Position numbers and translations under genes: made by a program. A stretch of 64,000 nucleotides of DNA from Campylobacter sputorum subsp. sputorum (GTDB taxonomy: Bacteria > Campylobacterota > Campylobacteria > Campylobacterales > Campylobacteraceae), in contig NZ_CP043427.1 in assembly GCF_008245005.1 (NCBI RefSeq), forward strand, positions 1,178,001 through 1,242,000, read 5' to 3'. This document shows positions 8,785-18,504 of this stretch, in pieces; the stretch's first letter is position 1; the number at the start of each line of letters is the position of its first letter. The notes under the pieces were generated by a model that was not told the origin of the DNA, ran no database searches, and worked only from the letters and a program-made list of their open reading frames with translations.

Positions 8785-8846
8785 AGTATCCTCCTAAAAT
8801 TAGCATTAGCACATTATACTATTTTATATATAAGGATAAATTTAGA

Positions 8847-9830
8847 TTAAAAAAGTGTTTCTTGATCTTTTTTTTGATTTAAAGAATCTATTAGTTCGTT
8901 TTTTTCACAAAAAACCAAAGCGTAATGAAAATTATTTAAATTTTGCAAAGCATTTAATGATGTAAAACGAAAATCTATTTGGATGTTTGTTTGCAAATTA
9001 TAAGATGCACAAATTATGATATTATCATTAAATTTAGACCTTAAAAAATTTGCTTCAATCTCAAATAAACTTAAATCATTCTCAATAATAAAAGCTCTGT
9101 AACTATCGCCAAAAGACTTTATATTATAAAATTTATCTACAAATATAGGATCAAAATGTCCTTCTATGCCTAAATCTTTTGGTAATTTAAAAGAAATTTC
9201 TAATTTGTTTAGATATTTTATAAGCCCAGTTAAATGCCTAAGAAAAACTTTGGGATAAATTATATTTTGATAATATACATCATCGCAAACAAAACTCAAA
9301 TAAAAAATAGAATTTTCTGTTATATTTTGTGCGTCATCATCACTAAAAACAGTATCATAAAAAGCCGTAGTTTTTTGCAACAACTTCTCATCATCGCTAA
9401 AAAATAGATCCTCATCATTTGCATTCATTATATCCAAAAAACGCTTTTTAAAATCACTTTTTAGTATCTTTGCTTTTTTATCTAGTGAAAATTTGCAAAT
9501 AGCGGCGTATTGAATGGTATTTAAAATCGCAAATTTAAGCTTTTTATAACACGCAACAAAGCGTATAAGTCTAGTTAAAGCAATTTTTAGACTACCAACT
9601 TTCATTATGGCAATCTCATCGTTTTGCACCATAGTATCGTGTTCGCAAATTATGGCATAAGCACCTCGCTCTATGGCTTCAGCTATGTCATCATCGCTAC
9701 TATTTATACAGATAAAAGCACATTGATCTTTGCAATCTTTTAAATCAAAACAAAAACTATTTATAGCCGAAATTTTTGGTTTATTTAGCAAATCAGCGTT
9801 TAAAAGACCACAAAGATTTATTATATTCAT
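8847..9830 (-). CDS. conserved protein with a MurE/MurF N-domain-like start, function unknown
   Basis: A 327-residue protein whose first 100 residues recall the substrate-binding N-terminal domain of Mur ligases: an INSFCFDLKDCKDQCAFIC stretch, then IAEAIERGAYAIICEHD, then a run ending LKIALTRLIRF. The ATP-binding GxxGKT loop and the ligase centre are absent; the remaining 220 residues are unlike anything I recognise. Its ATG overlaps the metG stop by 4 bases, so it is translationally coupled to metG, as recalled for an uncharacterised gene at the same place in C. jejuni. It is probably not a ligase. A role in cell-wall metabolism is only a suggestion. Confidence 0.6.
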   Translation of the reverse strand: MNIINLCGLLNADLLNKPKISAINSFCFDLKDCKDQCAFICINSSDDDIAEAIERGAYAIICEHDTMVQNDEIAIMKVGSLKIALTRLIRFVACYKKLKFAILNTIQYAAICKFSLDKKAKILKSDFKKRFLDIMNANDEDLFFSDDEKLLQKTTAFYDTVFSDDDAQNITENSIFYLSFVCDDVYYQNIIYPKVFLRHLTGLIKYLNKLEISFKLPKDLGIEGHFDPIFVDKFYNIKSFGDSYRAFIIENDLSLFEIEANFLRSKFNDNIIICASYNLQTNIQIDFRFTSLNALQNLNNFHYALVFCEKNELIDSLNQKKDQETLF

Positions 9831-11725
9831 CCTATTATCGCACCATTTTTTACTTTATTTGCAACACTAAGAAGTGTTAGTCTGCCATCTTCTGCACTCA
9901 GTATCATACCTTCTGAAATATGTTTAAAAATTTTTCTTGGTTTTAAATTTGCTAAAACGCAAATTTGTTTGCCGATTAAATCCAAAGGATTATAATATTT
10001 TGCTATACCTGATATTATCTGTCTTGGCTTGTCTTCGCCAAGATCAATGCTAAATTTAAGCAGTTTTTCACTGCCTTCTATATTTTCGCATTCCAAAATG
10101 GTTCCTACTTTAATAACACATTTTTTAAAATCATCTATTTGTATATCATTATCTTGTTTTTGAGGGAGTTCTTCTTGTTTTACTTCTGGTCGTTTTAAAA
10201 GTTCATTTTCTACTTTTACAAAAAGTGGATTCGTTTTTTGTGCTTTAAAATTTAAAAGATTTTTTTCTTTTATAACACTTTCATAAGTTTTATTATTTAT
10301 CTCAAAATCTAGAATTTCGGCTATTTTGCTAGCACTTTTTGGCATTGCAGGATAAAGCAAAATAGCAACTTTTGTAAGCAAATTTGCACACAAAGCCACA
10401 AGAGCAAGTGCTTCATCATTTTTAGAGTTTTTTATCAAATTCCAAGGTTCGTATTTTGCTATCACGCCATTTGCAACAGAAAGTATCTTCCAAAGCTCTT
10501 CTAGATATCTGTTTGTAGCCACCTCATTTAATGCCGATATTGCATTATTTATAAAACAATCCACACTATAAAGCTCATTTTTATAAAATTTCAAAACATC
10601 TTTTGAATTTATCTCGTAATCACTATATTTTGAGCTCATTCCAACAATCCTGCTTAGTAAATTCCCAAGCTCATTTGAAAGATCACTATTTATCCTATCT
10701 ATCAGTGCTTTTTGCGAAAAGTCTCCATCTTGACCAAATGGAACTTCTCTTAACAAAAAGTACCTAAAACACTCTTTTCCATATGCATCGGCAACTTCTT
10801 TAGGATTTACAACATTTCCCAAGGATTTACTCATCTTTACACCATCTCTTGTCCACCAACCATGTGCTGCTATATGCTTTGGCAAAGGTAATTCAAGACT
10901 CATTAAAAATGCAGGCCAATAAACCGCATGAAATCTAAGTATATCTTTACCTACAACATGCAAAGTGTGATCCCAATAACCCATTTTCTCGCTACCAAGC
11001 GTATATCCAAGAGCTGAGAGATAATTTAGCAAGGCATCTAGCCAAACATACATAACATGCTTATCATCATTCAAGCTTGCAGGAAGTTTTATACCCCAAT
11101 CAAAGCTAGTTCTTGTGATAGAAAGATCTTTTAATCCACTTTTTACAAAATTAATAATCTCATTTTTTTTATTTTTTGGTATTATGCAATCTTCGTTTTC
11201 TTCATACCATTTTAAAAGCTTATCTTGATATTTTGAGAGTTTAAAAAAGTAACTTTCTTCTTTAACAATGCTTGTTTTTTTACCACAATCAGGACAGCAT
11301 TCATCATCCAAAAGTTGTGTTTGTGTGAAAAAAGACTCACAGCTAACACAATAATACCCTTCGTATTCGCCTTTGTATATATCGCCTTTTTTATACATTT
11401 TCTCAAAAGCATTTTGCACAGTTTGTTTGTGATAATCATCTGTTGTTCTTATGAAATGATCATAACTTATCTCAAAATAATCCCATAAATTTCTAAATTT
11501 AGCACTTATATCATCCGCATATTCTTTTGGCGTAAAGCCTTTTTTAGATGCAGCTTGTTCTATCTTTTGACCATGCTCATCAGTTCCTGTTAAAAAATAT
11601 GTATCATATCCTTGAAGTCTATAAAATCTAGCCATTGTATCACAAACTATCGTAGTATAAGCATGTCCTATATGAGGAATGTCATTTACATAATAAATTG
11701 GTGTTGTTATATATCTTTTTTCCAT
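9827..11725 (-). CDS. metG: methionyl-tRNA synthetase
   Basis: A 632-residue class Ia synthetase charging tRNA-Met. The HIGH signature reads HIGHAYT at residues 18-24 and the KMSKS loop reads GVKMSKSLGN near 295-304. A zinc knuckle is visible as CVSC and CPDC around residues 127-147. The last 100 residues are the EMAP-II-like tRNA-binding domain (IKVGTI, KPRQIISGIA, LKPRKI), which promotes dimerisation. The ATG at 11725 has AGGAGAAAAA upstream. It is coupled downstream to the MurE/F-like gene and preceded by a small cysteine-containing protein gene. Confidence 0.96.
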   Translation of the reverse strand: MEKRYITTPIYYVNDIPHIGHAYTTIVCDTMARFYRLQGYDTYFLTGTDEHGQKIEQAASKKGFTPKEYADDISAKFRNLWDYFEISYDHFIRTTDDYHKQTVQNAFEKMYKKGDIYKGEYEGYYCVSCESFFTQTQLLDDECCPDCGKKTSIVKEESYFFKLSKYQDKLLKWYEENEDCIIPKNKKNEIINFVKSGLKDLSITRTSFDWGIKLPASLNDDKHVMYVWLDALLNYLSALGYTLGSEKMGYWDHTLHVVGKDILRFHAVYWPAFLMSLELPLPKHIAAHGWWTRDGVKMSKSLGNVVNPKEVADAYGKECFRYFLLREVPFGQDGDFSQKALIDRINSDLSNELGNLLSRIVGMSSKYSDYEINSKDVLKFYKNELYSVDCFINNAISALNEVATNRYLEELWKILSVANGVIAKYEPWNLIKNSKNDEALALVALCANLLTKVAILLYPAMPKSASKIAEILDFEINNKTYESVIKEKNLLNFKAQKTNPLFVKVENELLKRPEVKQEELPQKQDNDIQIDDFKKCVIKVGTILECENIEGSEKLLKFSIDLGEDKPRQIISGIAKYYNPLDLIGKQICVLANLKPRKIFKHISEGMILSAEDGRLTLLSVANKVKNGAIIG

Positions 11726-11733
11726 TTTTTCTC

Positions 11734-11940
11734 CTAAAAATCAAAGCCGCCGCTTTGTCCTTTTATCATACTTTGATATGTTGCATCAACATAATCTTTT
11801 CTAGTTTGACACTCAAAGATTTTATCGCATTTCATACAACTATCAATATTTTTCGAATTTTGGCACTCTTTTAGTAATTTAAGCTTATTTTCAAAAGCGA
11901 TATCATAACTATCTTTTTGGATATTATCTTGTTCGCTCAT
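11734..11940 (-). CDS. small conserved protein with clustered cysteines, unknown function
   Basis: A 68-residue soluble protein. Four cysteines fall in the middle (SCMKCDKIFECQT plus one in LLKECQNS), a spacing that could hold a metal, and the end reads GGFDF. It sits 8 bases before metG and 3 bases after the fbp stop, in the same order as a small hypothetical gene recalled between metG and fbp in C. jejuni. Gene position and conservation make it real; no function can be assigned. Confidence 0.7.
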   Translation of the reverse strand: MSEQDNIQKDSYDIAFENKLKLLKECQNSKNIDSCMKCDKIFECQTRKDYVDATYQSMIKGQSGGFDF

Positions 11941-11943
11941 ACT

Positions 11944-12783
11944 TTATTTTCCATAATACTCGTGCATTTTATTTATCTCATAACTTGATCCAAAAAAACA
12001 TGGAGTTGTTTGATGGATAGCTAAAACTTCTAAATTTAATAAAGAATCATTTTTTCCATCGCTTGTTTTTCCACCAGCTTTTTCATATATAAAAGCAAAT
12101 GGTAAAACTTCAAAAGTAAGTCTAAGCTTACCATTTGACGTATCGCTTGTCGATGGATAGCTAAAAAGTCCGCCACCTTTTAGCAAAATTTGGTGCAAAT
12201 CACTAACCATAGCACCACTATATCTTAATCTATATCCTTCATCAAATAGTGATTTGATGAAATTTCTATGCGTATCACTCCAACCTTTTTGTGTTGCCCC
12301 TGTTGCATTTAGTTTGCCTTTTTGGCTAAGGAGTAAATCTTTTATAAAAACAAACTCATTATTTCTATCAAGTCTATAAAGCCTTACTTTATCACTTGCT
12401 ATAACAAGCTCTAATCTAGGTCCGTATATCGTATAAGCTGCAGCTTTTAGTGTTTTTGGTGAAATTTCATTTTCATAAATCCCAAAAATAGACCCAACTG
12501 CGAAATTTACATCAACTAAAGAACTTCCATCAAGAGGATCATAAGCAACTATAAATTTGCCATCTTCATTTAAAGTTAATGCTTCATCTTTTTCTTCACT
12601 TACTAAAGCTTTTACATTTATCTTTGAAAACTCTTCGGTTATGATATTATCGCTCATTACATCTAATTTTAGCTGAGTATCGCCTGTTGAGTTTTGATTA
12701 TGTGTATAGCCAAGATCTGAGTATTTTAAAGCATCGCTTATACGGATTGCAGCTTTTTTTATAGTTTCAAAAATTTCTTGCAT
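11944..12783 (-). CDS. fbp: class I fructose-1,6-bisphosphatase
   Basis: A 279-residue gluconeogenic phosphatase converting fructose-1,6-bisphosphate to fructose-6-phosphate. The metal-binding motif reads YDPLDGSS (residues about 81-88). VSEEKDE lies before it. [21 protein letters not shown] stretch near the C-terminus carries the final metal ligands. It is somewhat shorter than the enterobacterial enzyme but normal for Campylobacter. Asaccharolytic campylobacters need it to build hexoses. The start has AAGGAAAAA upstream; mobB lies 18 bases in front, probably in the same transcript. Confidence 0.94.
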   Translation of the reverse strand: MQEIFETIKKAAIRISDALKYSDLGYTHNQNSTGDTQLKLDVMSDNIITEEFSKINVKALVSEEKDEALTLNEDGKFIVAYDPLDGSSLVDVNFAVGSIFGIYENEISPKTLKAAAYTIYGPRLELVIASDKVRLYRLDRNNEFVFIKDLLLSQKGKLNATGATQKGWSDTHRNFIKSLFDEGYRLRYSGAMVSDLHQILLKGGGLFSYPSTSDTSNGKLRLTFEVLPFAFIYEKAGGKTSDGKNDSLLNLEVLAIHQTTPCFFGSSYEINKMHEYYGK

Positions 12784-12801
12784 ATTTTTTCCTTATCTTT
12801 T

Positions 12802-13281
12802 TTAAACTTTTTTTGCGTTATTTTTTATCCATTTGCAAATTTGCACTGGATTATTTATATCTAAATTTGGCAAATTTGTATCGAATTTTATGCCATTTGT
12901 TGCAATTGCATCTGAAAAAGACAAATAACTATCATCTATTTTATCTCTAAAAACAGATATTCTTGGTAAAGGCAGAGTTTTTAGCCCCTCAACTATCAAA
13001 ATATCAAAATCCCCAAGCATTCTTATAACATCATCTAAATCTTTTTTTTCTTGTGAAAAATATGTGCTTCTTGTTGGGCTAAGCACAACAACATCAGCAC
13101 CGATTTGATAAAATTTATAACTATCTTTGCCCTCAACATCAAATTTAGCCTTATTAGCTGGATCGTGTTTGATAACTACAACTTTTAGTTTCTCATCTAA
13201 AAAAATTTTTGCAACTTTAGTTATAAGAGTAGTTTTACCGCTATTTGAAGGTCCTGAAAATGCAACTGCTAATCTTTTCAT
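12802..13281 (-). CDS. mobB: molybdopterin-guanine dinucleotide biosynthesis adaptor MobB
   Basis: A 159-residue P-loop GTPase. The Walker A motif reads GPSNSGKTTL at residues about 9-18 and VVIKHDPANKAKFD follows, both typical of MobB; DILIVEGLK is the Walker B region. MobB assists MobA in attaching GMP to molybdopterin. It lies apart from the moaDE-moeA genes and in front of fbp, the same order recalled in C. jejuni. A mobA gene is not in the window. Confidence 0.9.
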   Translation of the reverse strand: MKRLAVAFSGPSNSGKTTLITKVAKIFLDEKLKVVVIKHDPANKAKFDVEGKDSYKFYQIGADVVVLSPTRSTYFSQEKKDLDDVIRMLGDFDILIVEGLKTLPLPRISVFRDKIDDSYLSFSDAIATNGIKFDTNLPNLDINNPVQICKWIKNNAKKV

Positions 13282-13380
13282 ATCAATCCTAAATAAATTT
13301 TATGATTTTATCACATAAAATATAAAAAAGTATTTATATTTGACAAATTGTAATGATTTGAAATTGTAAAATCAAAAATA

Positions 13381-14106
13381 TTAATTTATCTTATCTTTTA
13401 AAAAATAGTTTAAATTTATCTTCGAAATTTGATACAAACTTTGGATTAATGTTAAAAAATCATCTTTGTAATTATTGTGAGAAATATCGGTTTTTAAAAT
13501 GTTATATTTATCAAAAGTTATATTTGTACTAAGTTTTCCTATATTTTTTATAAGATGTGCATCGCTTGATGCAAAAGCTAGTTTTTGTTTTTGAGCACAA
13601 AGAATTTTAGAAAGAGTGTTTGATTTAGAGCTTTGAGAGGCATTTATACACTCTATACCATCACAAAATTCTATCATTTTTTCTCCAAGCGGCATATCGT
13701 TATAAATATTTTTATAAAGTACTCCAAAAGGGTGTGGAATAATAGCTAAAAAAATATTATATTTTATTTTTAAATCAGCACTTAAAAACTCACTCATATA
13801 GCGATTTATACGCGTCATCCTGGAAGTTTTAAATGGTTTTATCTCATTTTCATAAAATTTTTTTGCATAACACTCATCTTTAAAATAAAGTAGCATTTCT
13901 TTACCCTCTTTCGTGCCAAGCTCAACGCCTATAATAAAAGGTATGTTAAGTTTTTTAGCTATCTTTGAAGCGATAATACTGCCTCTTAACTCATTGTGAT
14001 CTGTTATAGAAATACCGATATTTAGCTCTTTGGCTTTACTTAAAATTTCTCTAATACTAGCTTTGCCATCAGAAAAATTTGAATGTATATGTAAATCATA
14101 GTTCAT
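13381..14106 (-). CDS. PHP-domain metal-dependent phosphoesterase
   Basis: A 241-residue stand-alone PHP protein. The four PHP motifs are visible: DLHIHSNFSDG at the N-terminus, SITDHNE near residue 35, the acidic VELGTKEG segment near 61, and SSDAHLIKNIG near 178. Such proteins hydrolyse phosphoester bonds in nucleotides or sugar phosphates; the substrate here is unknown. It is separated from mobB by 99 bases and divergent from cls. Confidence 0.82.
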   Translation of the reverse strand: MNYDLHIHSNFSDGKASIREILSKAKELNIGISITDHNELRGSIIASKIAKKLNIPFIIGVELGTKEGKEMLLYFKDECYAKKFYENEIKPFKTSRMTRINRYMSEFLSADLKIKYNIFLAIIPHPFGVLYKNIYNDMPLGEKMIEFCDGIECINASQSSKSNTLSKILCAQKQKLAFASSDAHLIKNIGKLSTNITFDKYNILKTDISHNNYKDDFLTLIQSLYQISKINLNYFLKDKIN

Positions 14107-14152
14107 AAATTTATTATATCTAATGTTGTAAAATAAATCTTAAGGAGAATAA

Positions 14153-15658
14153 ATGGAAAATTTTATAAATTTGATAATTTCTTTTAATAATATATATTTT
14201 ATTATTTGGTTAATTTTTGCAATATCAATCCTTCTGTCAAATAAAGCATCGAGCGATACAACAGCTTGGCTTTTAGCAATTACATTTGTACCAATAGTTG
14301 GTATAATTGCATATCTGCTTTTTGGTATAAATTGGAGACAAAGAAAATTTATAAATAAACAATTAAAATCAAATAAACAAGATCTTATATCTATATTAAA
14401 TGCTAATTTTAGCAAATATGATAGTATAAATATATTTTCTAAAAACTCTATACAAAATTTAGAAAAATTTCAAACAAATGATAATATTTCTGAGAAAAAC
14501 AGATCTGTCATAAATTTATTGTATAACTCTGAAAAAACGCTTCCTGTAGAAGGAAATAGATCATATAAAATTTATTATAACGGAAAAGACGCTTTTAGTT
14601 CACTTATTAATGATATTTTAAATGCTAAAAAATCAATTTATATGCAATATTATATATGGCATTCAGACAAACTTGGAACTAGAATAAAAGATATTTTAGT
14701 AAAAAAAGCAAAAGAAGGCTTAGAAATAAAACTTATTTTTGATGGGCTTGGATCATTTAGAACCATAAGCAAAGCTTATAGAAACGAACTAAAACAAGCA
14801 GGAGTGGAGTTTTTGTATTTTTTAGATATCAAAACATCTATACTAAAACTAAACTATAGAAACCATAGAAAAATGACAATTATAGACAATGACATTGTTC
14901 ATACTGGCGGTATGAATTTAGCAGATCAATATATAAATGGCGGAAATGATTATGATAATTGGCGAGATACAAATATACGCCTAAAGGGAAATATTTTTGT
15001 GTATTATCTTGTTATATTTATAACAGATTGGTTAAATAGTGGAGGTAAATTTGACTTAAAAAACATACAAAACGATATTAAAGCAAAATTAAAAAATAAA
15101 ACAGAAACGAAATACATAGCCCAAGTTAGTTCAAGCGGTCCTGATAGCAACTATCCAAATTTGAAATTTTTATACACAAAAATGATAACTGAAACCAAAA
15201 ATGAAATTTTAATTCAAACGCCGTATTTTATACCAACTGACAGCATTTTAAATCAACTTAAAATCGCCTCTCTTTCATCAAAAAAAGTAAAAATTATGAT
15301 AGCACAAAAACCGGATCATAAAATAATGGCTTGGGTATCAAAAACATATTACGAAGAGCTTCTTTTGGCTGGAATTGAAATTTACATTTATACAAATGGA
15401 TTTTTACATAGTAAAGTTTTGATATGCGATGATGATTTAAGCACGATAGGAACTTGCAATTTTGACAATAGAAGTTTTAATATAAATTATGAAATAAATA
15501 CTATTTTTTATGATAAAAAAATATCACAAGAGTTAAAAGATAAATTCTATGAAGATATGAAATATTGTAAAAAAATATCCCTTAGCGACCTAAAAAGATA
15601 TGGTGTTTTGCAAAAACTTAGAGATCATATATGTAAAATAATATCGCCACTTTTATAA
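14153..15658 (+). CDS. cls: cardiolipin synthase (phospholipase D family)
   Basis: A 501-residue membrane enzyme with two N-terminal transmembrane helices (residues about 8-30 and 40-60; the second ends LLFGINWRQRK). Two HKD motifs follow: HRKMTIIDNDIVHTGG near residue 237 and HSKVLICDDDLSTIGT near 420, each completing one half of the PLD active site. It condenses two phosphatidylglycerols into cardiolipin at the inner membrane. The start has AAGGAG upstream. Length is normal. Confidence 0.92.
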   Translation: MENFINLIISFNNIYFIIWLIFAISILLSNKASSDTTAWLLAITFVPIVGIIAYLLFGINWRQRKFINKQLKSNKQDLISILNANFSKYDSINIFSKNSIQNLEKFQTNDNISEKNRSVINLLYNSEKTLPVEGNRSYKIYYNGKDAFSSLINDILNAKKSIYMQYYIWHSDKLGTRIKDILVKKAKEGLEIKLIFDGLGSFRTISKAYRNELKQAGVEFLYFLDIKTSILKLNYRNHRKMTIIDNDIVHTGGMNLADQYINGGNDYDNWRDTNIRLKGNIFVYYLVIFITDWLNSGGKFDLKNIQNDIKAKLKNKTETKYIAQVSSSGPDSNYPNLKFLYTKMITETKNEILIQTPYFIPTDSILNQLKIASLSSKKVKIMIAQKPDHKIMAWVSKTYYEELLLAGIEIYIYTNGFLHSKVLICDDDLSTIGTCNFDNRSFNINYEINTIFYDKKISQELKDKFYEDMKYCKKISLSDLKRYGVLQKLRDHICKIISPLL

Positions 15659-15743
15659 ATTTATATATAATTTTTAAAATTAAACTTTTTTAAAACATTA
15701 TTTTTATAAAATCATGGATTGTATTTTAAATAAAAGGTTACAC

Positions 15744-17414
15744 ATGAGAGCTCTTTTGATGTTCTTATTTCCAATGCTTTTACTAGCCGATACACATGCA
15801 AATGCAGAAATTTATGGTTCTTGGACACTACTACCGCCACTACTTGCCATAGGACTCGCATTTATAACAAAAAATGTTATATTATCTTTGTTTATTGGTG
15901 TTTTTAGTGGTGGATATTTACTCGCTTTAAACAATAATTCAGCCATAAGCTCATTTATGAGTGCTTTTGGAGATATAGCAATAAGAATTGTTAACTCAAT
16001 GGCTGATAAATGGAATGCCGGAATTATGCTACAAGTTTTATGTATAGGCGGACTTATAGCACTTATTACAAAAATGGGCGGCACAAAAGCTATGGCAATT
16101 TGGCTTAGCAAAAAATCTAAAAATAGATGTTCTGTGCAAATTTCGACATGGTTAATGGGGCTTTTTGTATTTTTTGATGATTACGCAAACTCTCTCATAG
16201 TAGGTCCTATTATGCGTCCTGTTACTGATAAATTTAAAATTTCAAGAGAAAAGTTAGCATTTATCATAGACTCAACTGCAGCACCGGTTACTGGAATAGC
16301 GGTAGTTTCGACATGGGTTGGACTTGAAATTTCTCTTATAAAAGATGCATATTCTATCATAGGAATTACAAATATCAATGCATTTTCTATATTTATTCAA
16401 ACATTGCCATATAGATTTTACAATATCTTTATGCTGTTTTTTGTATTTTGTATAGCGTATTTTGGTAGAGATTTTGGTCCTATGTTAAAAGCAGAAAGAA
16501 AAGCAAAACAAGGTTTAATAGACTCAAAAGAGTATAAAATAGCAAATATAGACGATCAAACACTAGAAGCAAAAAGCGGTATAGAACTTAAAATATCCAA
16601 TGCATTAGTTCCAGTGCTTATTTTAATGATAGGTTCATTTGTGGGATTTTATATAAACGGCTTAAGTGCCTTAGAAGGCGAAATTTTACAAAAAGTTAAA
16701 GATGCGCCTTTTAGCCTGCTTGCATTTAGAGAAACTTTTGGTGCAGCAGATGCCTCAATAGTGCTTTTTCAAGCAGCTCTTTTTGCATCTATAGTTGCTA
16801 TTTTTATGGGAATATATAGAAAAATTTTTAGCATACAAGAAGCAATTGACACATGGATAAAAGGTTGGCAAAGTATGATAATAACCATAGTTATACTTCT
16901 TTTAGCGTGGTCTCTAAGCTCAGTTATAAAAGAACTTGGAACATCTGCTTATCTTGTTATGGTATTAAGCGATCATACGCCTAATTTTATACTTCCTGTG
17001 TTTATTTTTATATTAGGCAGCTTTATATCTTTTTCAACGGGAACTAGCTATGGAACTATGGGTATTTTAATGCCTTTGGCTGTGCCTTTGGCTGCTGGTA
17101 TTGGAAATGCAAGCGGATTTGAAAATGAAATACTTCATGGATATATGATTTTAAACATTAGTGCAGTTTTAACAGGAGCTATATTTGGAGATCACTGCTC
17201 TCCGATATCAGATACGAGCATACTCTCTTCAATGGGCTCAAATTGTGATTTAATAAAACATATCTCTACGCAATTTCCTTATGCGATAACAGTTTGTATA
17301 ATAAGCATATTTTCATACATAATAACAGCTCTTGGACTTAATGTATGGATAACTTTGCTGCTAGGCTCTTTAAGCGTTATACTTATAGTAAGATTTGTTG
17401 GTAAAAAGGTGTAA
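15744..17414 (+). CDS. NhaC-family Na+/H+ antiporter
   Basis: I prefer the ATG at 15744 (AAAAGGTTAC upstream), giving 556 residues; an in-frame ATG at 15714 has no visible ribosome binding site. The protein begins with a hydrophobic signal-like helix, then about 11-12 membrane segments. Family signatures include FDDYANSLIVGPIMRP near residue 148, STAAPVTGIAVVSTW, STGTSYGTMGILMPLA and GDHCSPISDTSI. It should exchange sodium for protons at the inner membrane; some relatives carry other cation or amino-acid substrates. It is followed immediately by trmA, an order recalled from C. jejuni. Confidence 0.85.
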   Translation: MRALLMFLFPMLLLADTHANAEIYGSWTLLPPLLAIGLAFITKNVILSLFIGVFSGGYLLALNNNSAISSFMSAFGDIAIRIVNSMADKWNAGIMLQVLCIGGLIALITKMGGTKAMAIWLSKKSKNRCSVQISTWLMGLFVFFDDYANSLIVGPIMRPVTDKFKISREKLAFIIDSTAAPVTGIAVVSTWVGLEISLIKDAYSIIGITNINAFSIFIQTLPYRFYNIFMLFFVFCIAYFGRDFGPMLKAERKAKQGLIDSKEYKIANIDDQTLEAKSGIELKISNALVPVLILMIGSFVGFYINGLSALEGEILQKVKDAPFSLLAFRETFGAADASIVLFQAALFASIVAIFMGIYRKIFSIQEAIDTWIKGWQSMIITIVILLLAWSLSSVIKELGTSAYLVMVLSDHTPNFILPVFIFILGSFISFSTGTSYGTMGILMPLAVPLAAGIGNASGFENEILHGYMILNISAVLTGAIFGDHCSPISDTSILSSMGSNCDLIKHISTQFPYAITVCIISIFSYIITALGLNVWITLLLGSLSVILIVRFVGKKV

Positions 17415-17415
17415 T

Positions 17416-18504
17416 TTGGATTGCAAATACTTCGGAATATGCGGAAGTTGTACTAAAAATGAACCTTACAAAAAACAACTTGTTGATAAACTTGCAACTA
17501 TAAAAAATATTTTTAATGAAATTTATAATGATGAGATAGAAGTTTTCTCATCATTGCCAAGTGGATATAGAATAAGATCTGAGTTTAGCATATATCATGA
17601 TGAAAACAGAGCAAAATACGCAATGAATGGCAAACAGACGCGTTTTGTTCTCATAGATGAATGTCCAAAAGTTGATGAAAAAATAGCTAATTTAATGCCA
17701 AGATTACTTGAGATTATAAATCAAAACGAAAGCCTAAGAACAAAACTTTTTGGAGCTGAGTTTCTAACAACTAAATTTCAAACACAAGTAGTTTTACTAT
17801 ATCATAAAGATATTTTTCTTATCAAAGATGAACTAGAAAAGTTATCAAATACTCTAAATATATCCATTATAGCAAGATCTAGAAAGAAAAAACTTTCATT
17901 TAATGGCGAAAATCTAAAAGAAGAACTAATTATCAATGGTAAAAAATTTTTATATATCATAAGCGAAGGTGCGTTTTTACAACCAAACAAAATAGTAAAT
18001 CAAAAAATGATTTCTTGGGCAATCAACTGCATTAAAGATGGTAAAGATTTATTAGAAATGTATTGTGGGCATGGAAATTTTACTATACCAATTTCATTTA
18101 AATTTAAAAAAGTTCTAGCTACTGAAATTTCTAAAAAATCCATAGCAAATGCCATAACAAATTGCGAATTAAACAGCACAAATAACATACACTTTGTTAG
18201 GCTTGATGCAAATGAATTGATAGAAGCTTTTAACGGAAGAGAGTTTAAAAGACTAAAAGATATAAGCTTAAATGAATTTAATTTTTCTCATCTTTTAGTT
18301 GATCCGCCACGAGCTGGACTTAGTGATGAAGTATGCGAATTTGCAGCTAAATTTAAAAATATAGTTTATATCTCATGCAATCCAAACACACTAAAAAGAG
18401 ATATTTTAAAACTATTAAAAACCCACAAGATTACGAAATTTGCTATATTTGATCAATTTGCAAACACAGATCATATAGAATGCGGAGTTATTCTTAAATC
18501 ATGA
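17416..18504 (+). CDS. trmA: tRNA (uracil-5-)-methyltransferase TrmA, with an N-terminal cysteine cluster
   Basis: The best start is the TTG at 17416, with AAAAAGG 7 bases upstream and directly after the NhaC stop (362 aa); a TTG at 17395 would overlap NhaC. The body is TrmA-like: SGYRIRSEFSIYHD, LLEMYCGHGNFTIP (SAM site, near residue 212), VDPPRAG, YISCNPNTL with the catalytic cysteine, and the terminal DHIECGVIL. It makes m5U54 in tRNA. The N-terminus carries CKYFGICGSC and a later DECP, the C-x5-C-x2-C-xn-C iron-sulfur pattern of RlmC/RlmD that E. coli TrmA lacks. Downstream genes overlap by 4 bases each. Confidence 0.88.
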   Translation: MDCKYFGICGSCTKNEPYKKQLVDKLATIKNIFNEIYNDEIEVFSSLPSGYRIRSEFSIYHDENRAKYAMNGKQTRFVLIDECPKVDEKIANLMPRLLEIINQNESLRTKLFGAEFLTTKFQTQVVLLYHKDIFLIKDELEKLSNTLNISIIARSRKKKLSFNGENLKEELIINGKKFLYIISEGAFLQPNKIVNQKMISWAINCIKDGKDLLEMYCGHGNFTIPISFKFKKVLATEISKKSIANAITNCELNSTNNIHFVRLDANELIEAFNGREFKRLKDISLNEFNFSHLLVDPPRAGLSDEVCEFAAKFKNIVYISCNPNTLKRDILKLLKTHKITKFAIFDQFANTDHIECGVILKS

